Under the pieces are notes generated by a model. The model did not search any database, had not been told where the DNA came from, and was given only the letters and a program-made list of their open reading frames with translations. Below are positions 8,591 through 17,656 of a stretch of DNA of 48,002 bases, piece by piece (within the stretch, counting starts at the first letter, position 1; each line of letters opens with the position of its first letter). The position numbers and the translations under genes were made by a program. The stretch spans positions 1-48,002 of the forward strand of contig NZ_KE384410.1 of the NCBI RefSeq assembly GCF_000425625.1, in the 5' to 3' direction. This DNA comes from Stutzerimonas azotifigens DSM 17556. GTDB taxonomy: Bacteria > Pseudomonadota > Gammaproteobacteria > Pseudomonadales > Pseudomonadaceae.

Positions 8591-11040
8591 GGCAGGTTCT
8601 CCAGAGGTTGGTCAGCGAGGGAACCCGGCGCGAGGCCGGGGAACGAGGGCAGCAGGTCGGCCGCCCAATCGAGGCCGCGATGGCGCAGCCAGGCGCCCGC
8701 GAAGCCGGGCACGCCGGCGTCCAGCAGCACGCGGTCTATGTCGCGCTGGTCTTGCGGCGTGGAAGCGCCCGCAAACGCCAGAGCCGCCGGCCCCAGGTCG
8801 AGTTCGAACAGGCGGTTGCCGAGGCGGGATTGGTAGTAGTAGTCGCGCTTGGGCTGCGCGGTGGCGACGATCTCGATCTGCCGCCTGTTGAGGCCGAAGC
8901 CCTCGTAGATCGTGCGAATCTGCGGCTCGGTGGCCTGCGGGTTGGGCAAGAAAATCCGACTCGCGCAGCTCTCGATGATCGCGGGCGCGATGCTCGAATC
9001 CTTGATGTCGGCGAGGCTCTGCGTGGCGAAGATGACGCTGACGTTCTTCTTGCGCAGTGTCTTGAGCCACTGGCGGATACGCGCGGCAAACACCGGGTCA
9101 TCGAGGAACAGCCACGCTTCATCAAGGATCAGCAGCGTGGGCGCCCCGTCGAAGCGTTCATCGAAACGCGCAAAGAGGTAATGCAGCACGGCCATGACGG
9201 CGGCCTTGCTGTGCATCAGCTCCTCCATCTCGAAGCACTGCACGTCGGCCATGCCCAGCCGGTCGTGGTCGGCGTCCAGCAGCTTGCCGTGGGCGCCACC
9301 CAGCACATAGGGCGACAGCGCTTGTCGCAGCGTGTTCGATTGCAGCAGCACGGAAAGTCCCGTCATCGTGCGCTGCTCCACCGGCGCACCGGCGAGACTT
9401 CCCAGCGCCGACCAGATAGCCGCCTTCTCGTCGGGGCCGATCGCCACGCCTTCGTGCAGCAAGCGGCCTTCGATCCATTCGGCGGCCCAGGTGCGGTAGC
9501 CCTCACGGTCGATGCGCGCGAGTGGCTGGAAGGCGATTTCGCCATCCGTGCCCAGGTCGTAGTGTTCGCCGCCCAGGCCGAGGATGGCGGCCCGCATGGA
9601 GCGGCCCATGTCGAAGGCGAAGATGCGCGAGCCGCGATAGCGGCGAAATTGCATCGCCAGCGTGGCGAGCAAGACCGACTTGCCCATGCCGGTCGGCCCC
9701 GCGACCAGCGTATGGCCCACGTCGCCGATGTGCGTCACCAGCCGGAACGGCGTGGCGCCGTCGGTGCGTGTCACGATCAGCGGGGGGCCGTCGAGGTGTT
9801 CGTTCTTCTCCGGCCCGGCCCATACCGCCGACACCGGCATCATGTGCGCCAGATTCAGCGTCGAGACGATGGGCTGGCGCACGTTGGCGTAAGCATTGCC
9901 GGGGAGCGAGGACAGCCAGGCATCCACGGCATTGAGCGTTTCAGGGATGGTGACGAAGCCCCGACCCTGGATGACGCGCTCCACCATGCGCAGCTTCTCG
10001 TCTGCGACGGCGGCGTCCTCGTCCATGACGGTGACGGTCGCCGTCAGATAGCCGAAGGCGACTTGATCGCTGCCCAACTCCTGCAAGGCGGCGTCGGCAT
10101 CGGCGGCCTTGTTGTTGGCGTCGGTATCGACCAGCGGGCTTTCCTGCTGGAAGATCGTTTCGCGCAGCAGCGCGATGACGTTCTTGCGCTTGGCGAACCA
10201 CTGGCGGCGCAGGCGGGAAAGTTCTTTTTCCGCCTCGGCTTTGTCGAGGCAGAGAAAGCGCGTGCTCCAGCGGTACGCAAAACCGAGGCGGTTGAGGTCG
10301 TCCAGAATCCCCGGCCAGGTCGAGGTCGGGAAGCCCCGCACCGACACCAGCCGCAGGTGCTGATCGCCTAGCATGGGCGCCAGGCCGCCGATCAGTGCGG
10401 AATCGGTGAGCAGCGCGTCGATGTGGAACGGCACTTCGGGCACGCCGACGCGGTAGCGCCGCGTCGAGATGGTCGCGTGCAGGTAGGTCAGCGTCTGCGC
10501 GTCATCGAGCCAGTCAATTTCCGGCATCACGCCGTCGAGCAGGTCAAAGACGCGATCCGTTTCCGCGACGAAGGCTTGCAGCCGCTCGCGCCAGTCCACG
10601 CCATTTGTCGGCGTGTTCTCGTAGAGCATCTTGGCTGCACGAGCACGGGATTCCTCCGGCGGCAGGTACACCAGCGTCAGGTGATAGCCGCTCTCGAAGT
10701 GATGGCCGGATTCCTCAAACGCGGCCCGGCGTTCTTCCTCCACCAGCCACGAAAGCGGCTCGGGAAACTCCGAGCGCGGATAGTCGGCGGCCGCATGGCG
10801 CTCGGCTTCGATGAATAGCGCCCAGCCCGATCCCATGCGGCGCAGCGCGTTGTTCAGTCGCGCCGACGTGGCGATCAGTTCGCCTTGCGTCGCGCTGTCG
10901 AGGTCAGGCCCGCGAAACCGGGCCGTGCGCTGGAAACTGCCGTCCTTGTTCAAGACGACGCCCGGCGCGACCAGTCCGGCCCAGGGCAGCCAGTCGGCCA
11001 GCAAGGCCGGGCGCTGGCGGTATTCGGCGAGATTCAGCAT
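8587..11040 (-). CDS. trbE: TrbE, VirB4-type conjugation ATPase
   Basis: This 817-residue protein has an N-terminal VirB4/CagE domain and a C-terminal RecA-like ATPase domain. Walker A is AGPTGMGKS at about 447-455 and Walker B is LLILDEAW at about 636-643. VirB4 ATPases energise pilus biogenesis and substrate transport. The gene starts 15 bases after trbD. No frameshift or missing motif is seen. Confidence 0.97.
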   Translation of the reverse strand: MLNLAEYRQRPALLADWLPWAGLVAPGVVLNKDGSFQRTARFRGPDLDSATQGELIATSARLNNALRRMGSGWALFIEAERHAAADYPRSEFPEPLSWLVEEERRAAFEESGHHFESGYHLTLVYLPPEESRARAAKMLYENTPTNGVDWRERLQAFVAETDRVFDLLDGVMPEIDWLDDAQTLTYLHATISTRRYRVGVPEVPFHIDALLTDSALIGGLAPMLGDQHLRLVSVRGFPTSTWPGILDDLNRLGFAYRWSTRFLCLDKAEAEKELSRLRRQWFAKRKNVIALLRETIFQQESPLVDTDANNKAADADAALQELGSDQVAFGYLTATVTVMDEDAAVADEKLRMVERVIQGRGFVTIPETLNAVDAWLSSLPGNAYANVRQPIVSTLNLAHMMPVSAVWAGPEKNEHLDGPPLIVTRTDGATPFRLVTHIGDVGHTLVAGPTGMGKSVLLATLAMQFRRYRGSRIFAFDMGRSMRAAILGLGGEHYDLGTDGEIAFQPLARIDREGYRTWAAEWIEGRLLHEGVAIGPDEKAAIWSALGSLAGAPVEQRTMTGLSVLLQSNTLRQALSPYVLGGAHGKLLDADHDRLGMADVQCFEMEELMHSKAAVMAVLHYLFARFDERFDGAPTLLILDEAWLFLDDPVFAARIRQWLKTLRKKNVSVIFATQSLADIKDSSIAPAIIESCASRIFLPNPQATEPQIRTIYEGFGLNRRQIEIVATAQPKRDYYYQSRLGNRLFELDLGPAALAFAGASTPQDQRDIDRVLLDAGVPGFAGAWLRHRGLDWAADLLPSFPGLAPGSLADQPLENLP

Positions 11041-11055
11041 CGCGGCGTCCTCCCC

Positions 11056-11328
11056 TCAAACATCCAGCAGCGGCTTGTGTTTGATGTGGCGGGCGAACAC
11101 GGCCATGAACTGCGGATCAAGGCGCGCGCCCCAGACCGCCAGCGAATGGCCGACGATCCAGAGCACCACGCCCGGTATCCACAATTGCAGGCCCAGCCCG
11201 ACAGCGGCGGCCAGCGTGCCGTTGGCGATCGCCACGGTGCGCGGCGCACCGCCCAGCAGAATCGGCTCGGTCAGCGAGCGATGCAGCGGCACCTCGAAGC
11301 CGGCGGCGAAGGTGTCCGGGGCACTCAT
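11056..11328 (-). CDS. trbD: TrbD, VirB3-like protein
   Basis: The product is 90 residues with a hydrophobic hairpin at about 30-65, as in TrbD/VirB3, a small inner-membrane partner of the VirB4 ATPase. The open frame extends far upstream through trbC, but the ATG at 11328 overlaps the trbC stop as ATGA and starts the conserved sequence MSAPDTFAAGFEVPLHRSL. Confidence 0.93.
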   Translation of the reverse strand: MSAPDTFAAGFEVPLHRSLTEPILLGGAPRTVAIANGTLAAAVGLGLQLWIPGVVLWIVGHSLAVWGARLDPQFMAVFARHIKHKPLLDV

Positions 11329-11708
11329 ACGACGGCCCCGCCGGAGAAGCTGAAGAACGACAGGAAGAAGCTCGAAGCGGCGAACGCGATGGACAGGCCG
11401 AAGACGATCTGGATCAGCTTGCGGAATCCGCCCGACGTATCGCCGAAGGCGAGCGCGAGGCCCGTGGCGATGATGATGATGACGGCCACGATGCGCGCCA
11501 CCGGCCCCTGGATGGATTCGAGGATGGATTGCAGCGGGCCTTCCCACGGCATCGAGGAACCGGCGGCCTGCGCGGTTCCGGCCAGGAACAACAGCAGCGC
11601 GGCCAGCAGCAGCCCTTGTCCCGCAGGACGGGCCAGGCAGCGCAGCCGCGCAAGACGCAAAGCCGGATTTGCAGAAAAACGGAAAGCAGGAATGGTCATC
11701 TGCGTCAT
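11325..11708 (-). CDS. trbC: TrbC, conjugative pilin (VirB2-like)
   Basis: The product is 127 residues. A long basic and hydrophobic leader ends at about residue 48 (AQAAGSSMPWEG). Two hydrophobic segments follow, as in VirB2/TrbC pilins. In RP4 the equivalent is processed and cyclised with help from the TraF peptidase, and a TraF is encoded at 23755-24354. The start at 11708 overlaps trbB; an internal ATG at 11699 is an alternative. Confidence 0.93.
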   Translation of the reverse strand: MTQMTIPAFRFSANPALRLARLRCLARPAGQGLLLAALLLFLAGTAQAAGSSMPWEGPLQSILESIQGPVARIVAVIIIIATGLALAFGDTSGGFRKLIQIVFGLSIAFAASSFFLSFFSFSGGAVV

Positions 11709-12757
11709 GGCAGTTCTCCAAGTGAGTCAGGGGGTGGGGAAGTCGCCGCAGCGGGTGCGGCATCGGGAAGTGGCTGAAGCTCGGGAAACGGCGTTTCCAG
11801 CGCGTCCGCCAGTTGGTAGCCCACTGCGTCGAAGCCGACGACACGGGCGATGCTCTCGATGCGGCGCTTGCGCCCGCGTCCGGCGATGTGGATCACCACG
11901 TTGACCGCCTCGGCGATCAGCGCACGGGGCGGATTCACCGCCACTTCGAGAATCAGTTGCTCCAGGCGCAGCAGCGCGCCGAGCGCGGAGCCGGCATGGA
12001 TCGTGGCGATGCCGCCGGGGTGGCCCGTGCCCCATACCTTGATGAGATCCAGCGCCTCGGCGCCGCGCACTTCGCCAACGACGACGCGATCAGGCCGCAG
12101 GCGCATGGACGAGCGAACCAGCTCGGTCATCGACACCACGCCTGCGCGCGTGCGCAGGGGAACGTGGTCACGGGCCGCGCATTGCAGCTCCACCGTGTCT
12201 TCGAGCACCAGCACGCGGTCGCCCGTGGCGGCAATCTCGGCCAGCAGCGCATTGGCCAGGGTCGTCTTGCCGCTGCTGGTAGCGCCGGCGATCAAGACGT
12301 TCTGCCGCTCGCGCACGGCGCGAACGAGAAAGCCCGCTTGCGCGCTGGTCATCATCCCGTCGATGACGTACCGCTCCAGCGGAATGACGCCGATGGCGCG
12401 CTTGCGCAGCGCGAAGGCTGGCCCCGGCGCGGCAGGCGGCAAGATGCCCTCGAAGCGTTCTCCCGTTTCCGGCAACTCGGCCGACAGCAGCGGTTGGCCG
12501 CGATGCACCTCCGCTCCGACATGGGCTGCCACGAGGCGGATGATTCGCTCACCGTCCGCTTCGGACAGTTCCACGCCCATCGGCGCCCGACCACTGGAAA
12601 GCCGATCCACCCAGAGGGTGCGATCGGGATTCAGCATCACCTCCACCACGTCCGGGTCTTCGAGTGCCGCGGCGATCAGCGGCCCCATCGCCGTGCGCAG
12701 CATCTGGAAGCGGCGGTCGAGCGACGTGGCGCTCATGGACTGCGGAACGGCGCTCAT
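11705..12757 (-). CDS. trbB: TrbB, VirB11-type ATPase
   Basis: The product is 350 residues. It has an N-terminal domain (about 20-140) and a C-terminal secretion ATPase domain with Walker A GATSSGKTT (158-166), an Asp box around LVLEDTVELQ, Walker B around VVVGEVRGAE, and a His box GHPGGIATIHAGS at about 243-255. VirB11-type hexamers switch the secretion system between pilus assembly and DNA export. The gene overlaps its neighbours on both sides by 4 bases. The C-terminal tail is Pro/Ala-rich. Confidence 0.97.
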   Translation of the reverse strand: MSAVPQSMSATSLDRRFQMLRTAMGPLIAAALEDPDVVEVMLNPDRTLWVDRLSSGRAPMGVELSEADGERIIRLVAAHVGAEVHRGQPLLSAELPETGERFEGILPPAAPGPAFALRKRAIGVIPLERYVIDGMMTSAQAGFLVRAVRERQNVLIAGATSSGKTTLANALLAEIAATGDRVLVLEDTVELQCAARDHVPLRTRAGVVSMTELVRSSMRLRPDRVVVGEVRGAEALDLIKVWGTGHPGGIATIHAGSALGALLRLEQLILEVAVNPPRALIAEAVNVVIHIAGRGRKRRIESIARVVGFDAVGYQLADALETPFPELQPLPDAAPAAATSPPPDSLGELP

Positions 12758-13218
12758 GACGCACGCTCCTGCGCTTGCGCGGCTGCCGCCGCGTCTTCCA
12801 TCCGCATCGGGTCGGGATGCAGTTCTTCCACCACGTCGCGCACCAGGCTGCGCCCGCGCAGCAGGTGCCGGCCCAACTGTTCAACGAACTGCTCGAAGCG
12901 CGCTTTGCCTTGGGCGCGGGCGGCCTCTTGGTGTGCCTCGGGGACTGGCGTGCTGACCGTGAGGTAGTAGCGAATGAACAGCGCCAGCGTCTCGATCTGG
13001 ATGTTCTGGTCGCGCTCCAGGCGTTCGGTTTGGCGCGACAGGCGATCCAACCGCTTGGCGATGGCCGCCTCGCGCTGGTCGGCGGCATCGGGCGACAGCC
13101 AGGACGCCAAGGCAGCGGCGACGATGGACGACTTGGACACGCCTTTCATGGCGGCCAGCTCGTCCAGGCGCTTGGCGTGCTCTGGCTGGATGAATAGGTT
13201 GAGGCGGTAGTGGCTCAT
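12754..13218 (-). CDS. CopG-family ribbon-helix-helix protein
   Basis: The product is 154 residues. The N-terminus (MSHYRLNLFIQPEHAKRLDE) reads as a ribbon-helix-helix domain: a short beta strand followed by two helices (about 1-45). A coiled-coil-like segment follows at about 45-85, then a helical C-terminus. Such proteins bind operators as dimers. Its place between traG and trbB in a chain of 4-base overlaps suggests an autoregulator or accessory factor of the transfer operon. No target site was identified. Confidence 0.85.
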   Translation of the reverse strand: MSHYRLNLFIQPEHAKRLDELAAMKGVSKSSIVAAALASWLSPDAADQREAAIAKRLDRLSRQTERLERDQNIQIETLALFIRYYLTVSTPVPEAHQEAARAQGKARFEQFVEQLGRHLLRGRSLVRDVVEELHPDPMRMEDAAAAAQAQERAS

Positions 13219-15215
13219 AGCTCGATTCCGTCGTTGGGGTCGAGGGAAGCCAGCCGCGCCGTGCGCTGCATGACCGGGTCAAGCTGGCGAGGAAGGGGAA
13301 GCGGCAGGTCGTCGTCGTCATCGAGCAGCGCGAGGTCGGCAGTCGGCACGGCCAGCTCGGGGGCGTAGGTGACGGTTTCGGAGAGTTCGGGTTGGCGGCG
13401 CGGGCCGCCGTCATCCGTGGAACCCAGGCCATCGGCGGATGCCGTGGCCGGTGCGGCGGGCACGGCGGGAACCGCCAACCCGCTCCAGTCGTCGGGCCGC
13501 GATGGCGGCGCGTCTGCGTACTGCCCGCCCGCCAGTACGGGCGGCGACAGCACGCGACGCTTGAAATTGCCGTCCGCGTAGTAGCGCAGCTTCTTCGCCT
13601 TGATTGGCGCGACGCTGGACACCATCACCACCGCCTCGTCGGGCGGAAGCTGCATCACTTCGCCCGGCGTCAGCAGCGGGCGCGCGGTTTCCTGGCGCGA
13701 CACCATCAGGTGGCCCAGCCACGGCGCGAGCCGATGGCCCGCGTAGTTGCGCTGGGCGCGCAGCTCGGTGGCCGTGCCCAGCGTCTCGGAGATCCGTTTG
13801 GCGGTGCGCTCGTCGTTCGTGGCGAACGTCACGCGCACATGGCAGTTGTCGAGGATGGAGTGGTTTTGCCCATACGCCTTGTCGATCTGGTTGAGCGACT
13901 GCGCGATGAGGAAGCTGCGGATGCCGTAGCCCGCCATGAAGGCCAGCGCCGTCTCGAAGAAGTCCAGGCGCCCCAGCGCAGGGAACTCATCGAGCATCAG
14001 CAGCAGCTTGTGGCGGCGCTCGATGCCATCGGAGCCATCGAGCGATTCGGTGAGGCGCCGTCCGATCTGGTTGAGGATCAGGCGAATGAGCGGCTTCGTC
14101 CGCGAAATGTCCGAAGGCGGCACCACGAGGTACAGCGATACCGGATGCTCGACCGCGATCAGGTCGGCGATGCGCCAATCGCAGCGCGAGGTGACTTCGG
14201 CCACCGTCGGGTCGCGGTACAGGCCGAGGAACGACATGGCGGTGCTCAACACGCCGGAACGCTCGTTGTCCGACTTGTTGAGCACTTCGCGCGCCGCCGA
14301 AGCGACGACAGGATGCGGCCCATCGCCCAGGTGGGGCGTGGTCATCATCCGGTGCAAGGTCAGCTCGAACGGGCTGGCCGGGTCGGAGAGGAAGTTGGCG
14401 ACGCCGCGCAGCGTCTTGTCTTCGCCGGCGTAGAGCACATGCAAGATCGCACCGACCAACAGCGCGTGGCTGGTTTTCTCCCAATGGTTCCGGCGCTCCA
14501 ATGCACCTTCGGGATCGACCAAAATGTCTGCGATGTTCTGAACGTCGCGCACCTCATGCGCGCCTCGCCGCACCTCCAGCAGCGGGTTGTAGGCCGCCGA
14601 CTTCGCATCGGTCGGGTTGAACAGCAGGCAATGCGAGAAACGCGAGCGCCAGCCTGCGGTGATCTGCCAGTTCTCGCCTTTGATGTCGTGGATGACGGCG
14701 GATGCGGGCCAGGAAAGCAGCGTCGGCACCACGAGGCCAACGCCCTTGCCCGAGCGCGTAGGCGCGAAGGTCAGGACGTGTTCCGGGCCTTCATGCCGCA
14801 GGTACTGGCGGTCGTGCTGGCCGAGGAACACGCCGGCCGGTTGCGTGAGGCCCGCCTTGCGAATGTCCTGCGCGCTAGCCCAGCGCGCAGAGCCGTAGGT
14901 GGTAACGAGGCGAGCTTGGCGCGAGCGCCAGACCGACATGGCGATGGCAACGCCCACGGCGACCATGCCGCTGGTGCCGGCGATGGTGCCGCCGGTGTCG
15001 AATACTTCCGGTGCATAGGCCCCGAAGAAGAACCACCACTCAAACAGTTTCCAAGGGTGGTAGATCGACGTGCCAAGGAAGTCGAACCAGGGCGAGCCAA
15101 GGCGTACTTGATAGCCAAGGGCGGCTGCTGTCCATTGTGTGGCGCCCCACACGCCGGCGATCACGATGCCGAATACGACGGCGATCTGACCGAACAGCAC
15201 GTTCGTCCCTTGCAT
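13215..15215 (-). CDS. traG: TraG, VirD4-type coupling protein
   Basis: The product is 666 residues. Two N-terminal membrane segments (about 5-27 and 77-95) precede the TraG/VirD4 ATPase domain with Walker A APTRSGKG at about 151-158. Walker B is MLDEFPALGRLD in the second half. The C-terminal 110 residues are Pro/Ala/Asp-rich and probably flexible. Coupling proteins bring the relaxase-bound strand to the secretion channel. It is the first gene of the long transfer operon; the upstream 15216-15370 stretch must hold its promoter, which I could not identify with confidence. Confidence 0.96.
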   Translation of the reverse strand: MQGTNVLFGQIAVVFGIVIAGVWGATQWTAAALGYQVRLGSPWFDFLGTSIYHPWKLFEWWFFFGAYAPEVFDTGGTIAGTSGMVAVGVAIAMSVWRSRQARLVTTYGSARWASAQDIRKAGLTQPAGVFLGQHDRQYLRHEGPEHVLTFAPTRSGKGVGLVVPTLLSWPASAVIHDIKGENWQITAGWRSRFSHCLLFNPTDAKSAAYNPLLEVRRGAHEVRDVQNIADILVDPEGALERRNHWEKTSHALLVGAILHVLYAGEDKTLRGVANFLSDPASPFELTLHRMMTTPHLGDGPHPVVASAAREVLNKSDNERSGVLSTAMSFLGLYRDPTVAEVTSRCDWRIADLIAVEHPVSLYLVVPPSDISRTKPLIRLILNQIGRRLTESLDGSDGIERRHKLLLMLDEFPALGRLDFFETALAFMAGYGIRSFLIAQSLNQIDKAYGQNHSILDNCHVRVTFATNDERTAKRISETLGTATELRAQRNYAGHRLAPWLGHLMVSRQETARPLLTPGEVMQLPPDEAVVMVSSVAPIKAKKLRYYADGNFKRRVLSPPVLAGGQYADAPPSRPDDWSGLAVPAVPAAPATASADGLGSTDDGGPRRQPELSETVTYAPELAVPTADLALLDDDDDLPLPLPRQLDPVMQRTARLASLDPNDGIEL

Positions 15216-15373
15216 GACCTGGCCTCCGATTTCTCCTGAGCTGATTCCTCATGGAAAGAGCGGCACAAAGGCGTGCCGCAGGCGTCAGGATCGGTGCCGG
15301 GTCAGTGCCGGTCAAAGACCGTTTTCAGCAGAAAGGTCGAGCAAAAAGACAGAATGAGTGTGACGGCGAGCCA

Positions 15374-15409
15374 AAGAAAAACGCCGCAAGCGAAGGCGCA
15401 TTGCGGCGT
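15374..15409 (-). terminator. Intrinsic terminator after the LysR-eexN pair
   Basis: Arms ACGCCGCAA (15381-15389) and TTGCGGCGT (15401-15409) form a 9-base perfect stem. On the minus strand the stem is followed directly by TTTTTCTTT. This is a classical intrinsic terminator, placed 43 bases after the stop codon of the EexN-like gene. It separates the LysR-eexN transcript from the traG operon. Confidence 0.85.
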
Positions 15410-15451
15410 GTCGAACAGAAAAATGAAGGCGATGCGGCGAATCGCCAACGA

Positions 15452-15730
15452 TCAGAACTTGGGCGGTTCCTTCGGCGGCGTGTACGGCGTTTCGACGTCG
15501 CCATAGAACCGCTTGCGTGTGGCCTCGGCCACTCGGTTGCACAGCAAGTCGCCGAGCTTGGGGCGATCGGTCTTGCATTGCTGGCGCAACTCTTTGAGCC
15601 GTTCGGGGTTGGCCGCCAGTTCTTCCACTGTCGGGATATTCGCTTCCGACGTGTTGGCCTTCTGAGGCGTCTCGGACTGGCCGCAGGCAGTCAATGCGGC
15701 CACCAACAAGAATGGGACGGTCTTCTTCAT
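15452..15730 (-). CDS. EexN-like entry-exclusion lipoprotein
   Basis: The product is 92 residues. The signal peptide ends at a lipobox with Cys 16 (LTAC). The mature part has the core LKELRQQCKTDRPKLGDLLC followed by ATRKRFYGD, closely resembling the core of the TrbK-like protein at 7512-7853 (LKALRAQCAADR ... FRRRFFSG). This matches EexN-family lipoproteins, which act in the membrane of a cell already carrying the element to block redundant transfer. The start overlaps the LysR stop as ATGA. Confidence 0.8.
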   Translation of the reverse strand: MKKTVPFLLVAALTACGQSETPQKANTSEANIPTVEELAANPERLKELRQQCKTDRPKLGDLLCNRVAEATRKRFYGDVETPYTPPKEPPKF

Positions 15731-16671
15731 GGCGGAGGCTCCTCTAGGAAATCGGAATGACGACCCGCCTTGGGCCTTGCGGGTTCCGGTGACTCGATGG
15801 CCTGCACGCGCTCAACGAACCGCGCCAGCACCTCGGACGGCTCGCCGTCGGGGTACAGCAGGTAGGTTGTCAGCGGCGGCACGCGCAATGCCAGCGGCCG
15901 GGCCACCACGCCTGAATCGGGATTGGCGGCAATGCGCGCGGCGCCAGTAAACCCAAGCGCGAGGCCGGCCGATACCAAGGCCATCATCAGATCGCACGTA
16001 GCGACACGCTCTGCGACCAGCGGCTCAATGTCGGCTCGGCGCAGCACCCGATCGACGAATTTGGCATGGCCTTCGCACACTTGTGGATCGCACAGAACCA
16101 GCGGATAGCGCAGCAGTTCCTCCAGAGGGATGCGCTTGTGTGCCAGCAGCGGATGCCGCGCTGGCACCGTCACGATGAGCGTGTCATTCCAGGCCGGCAT
16201 GGTGGCGATGCCATCGCCCACGTCATCGGACTGTGCAAACCCCACGTCGTACATATCTTCATGCAGCCCCTTGATCTGCTGAGACAATGGCACCTCGAAG
16301 AATCGCAGTTCAACCTCGGGTTCTTCTTGGCGGCACAACGCCAGCAAAGCTGGCAGGCGCGATGGCGTGATGCCATCGGACAAGGCCACACGCAACTGCC
16401 CATGAAAGCCATTCGCCGCTGCTTTCACACTGTCGCGCGCTTGTTCCAAGGCGGAGAACACGCGGCGCACATGCACTATGAAGAGTTTGCCAGCACGAGT
16501 CAGCCGCGTACTGCGTGTGGTACGGGCGAGTAACACAACGCCCAATTCTTCTTCCAACTCCTTGATGGCTCGGGACAGGGGCGATTGCTCGATGTGCAGC
16601 TTCTCTGCGGCACGTGCGAAGTGAAGTTCCTCCGCTACAGCGAGAAAATATCTCAGGTGTCTCAATTCCAT
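15727..16671 (-). CDS. LysR-family transcriptional regulator
   Basis: The product is 314 residues. It has an N-terminal winged HTH (about 1-60; MELRHLRYFLAVAEELHFAR, then AAEKLHIEQSPLSRAIKELE) and a C-terminal periplasmic-binding-like effector domain (about 90-290). A LysR gene in this position occurs in Tn4371-type ICEs and has been called traR, so control of transfer genes is likely. A role for the neighbouring MFS gene is the alternative. The frame extends upstream, but the ATG at 16671 begins the conserved HTH. It is followed by the EexN-like gene with a 4-base overlap. Confidence 0.9.
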   Translation of the reverse strand: MELRHLRYFLAVAEELHFARAAEKLHIEQSPLSRAIKELEEELGVVLLARTTRSTRLTRAGKLFIVHVRRVFSALEQARDSVKAAANGFHGQLRVALSDGITPSRLPALLALCRQEEPEVELRFFEVPLSQQIKGLHEDMYDVGFAQSDDVGDGIATMPAWNDTLIVTVPARHPLLAHKRIPLEELLRYPLVLCDPQVCEGHAKFVDRVLRRADIEPLVAERVATCDLMMALVSAGLALGFTGAARIAANPDSGVVARPLALRVPPLTTYLLYPDGEPSEVLARFVERVQAIESPEPARPKAGRHSDFLEEPPP

Positions 16672-16738
16672 CGAATACTCACTCCCTGCGAACCAAGAAA
16701 GAAGCCGCTCCTTAACCATTGCCGGAACCTCGACTTGT

Positions 16739-17590
16739 TCATCCGGGCCAGCGCCGATGCAGCGTGTCGATGACAAACGGATGTGCGTGCGGCGCTACGC
16801 CATACGACCGAAGATGCGCATGGTCATCTGGAAGATCGCCATGCTCATGCACAAGAACTGATTGGTCGTCTCGCGGCCAGCTCCGAACTGCGGCAAGCAT
16901 CCCAACGACCGCAAGGCAACTCAGAGCAGCCAAGGCAACGCCAAGACCGAACTTGAGGCCGACCCAGCCTGCCAATGGGTACGCCAGCAGCCAACAGATA
17001 TGCGAGAAGGAGAATTGCGCGGCGAACACCGCTGGTAGATCCTCCTCGTGTGCCGACCGCCGTATCAAGCGCCCTCCAGGCGTCACCAATCCGGCATAGG
17101 CAACGCCCAACACGCCCCATGCCGGCAGCAGCAACGCCCAATCTCGCCAAGATGGCAATGCGATCCAGGCGGCAGCAGTGGCCAGCAGCGCAAGCACCAT
17201 CATCGTCGCGGCGGACAACATCACGCAGCGATCAGAGATTCGGTCAAGCACCTTGGGCAATAGCAGCGCGGCCAACGTGGAACCGCCTCCGAAGGTCGCA
17301 AGCGCCAGTGCAACCTGCTGTTCGCTGCCATCCAAGAAGTTCCGAACGATCACGATGGTGTTGACGAACACCATCGCCCCACCGGCCGCCGCGCAAAGAT
17401 GCAATGCCAGCAGACCGCGCAACCGTGGCGTTTGGAGGTAGATGCGTGTTCCGCGAAGGAGTCTTTCGCCGAATCCACCGTTGCGCCTACTAGCGACGAC
17501 GACTGCCGGAAGCGCCGCCGCCTTAATCAGTCCGGCCGAGAACAGAAAGCCGAAAGCCGTACCTACTAAGCCAGCAAGGTGGATGCTCAT
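16739..17590 (-). pseudogene. 5'-truncated MFS transporter
   Basis: The 283-residue frame corresponds to roughly the last two thirds of a major facilitator transporter. Seven hydrophobic segments are visible (first at about 3-30, last at about 215-240), fitting helices 6-12 of the usual 12, and a His-rich tail (HEHGDLPDDHAHLRSYG) follows. The N-terminal five helices are missing, and the frame begins right beside the divergent chrB promoter. Insertion of the chr operon probably removed the 5' end. GGAGGG stands before the ATG at 17590, so a half-size protein might still be made, but it should not work as a normal MFS pump. Confidence 0.75.
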
Positions 17591-17614
17591 GTGACCCTCC
17601 GCCTCAGAAAAAAA

Positions 17615-17656
17615 TGTTGTAGAGTATTATTCTACATTGAGATAATATCTACAACA
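17615..17656 (+). promoter_or_regulatory. chrB promoter inside an operator-like dyad
   Basis: A 9-base inverted repeat, TGTTGTAGA (17615-17623) and TCTACAACA (17648-17656), frames the promoter. TTGTAG (17617-17622) and GATAAT (17641-17646) are separated by 18 bases. A nested half-site TCTAC occurs at 17631-17635. The -10 ends 9 bases before the ATG at 17656 and no Shine-Dalgarno motif is present, so the transcript probably starts at or next to the ATG. ChrB-type regulators control chr operons in response to chromate, so this dyad is the likely operator. Confidence 0.65.

Noticed and set aside
13392..15239. Long antisense frames, for example opposite traG, DUF1631, parB and the relaxase
   Set aside because: They are shadows of GC-rich genes on the other strand: their products are low-complexity His/Arg/Gln-rich and match nothing, while the opposite strand has clear conserved domains.
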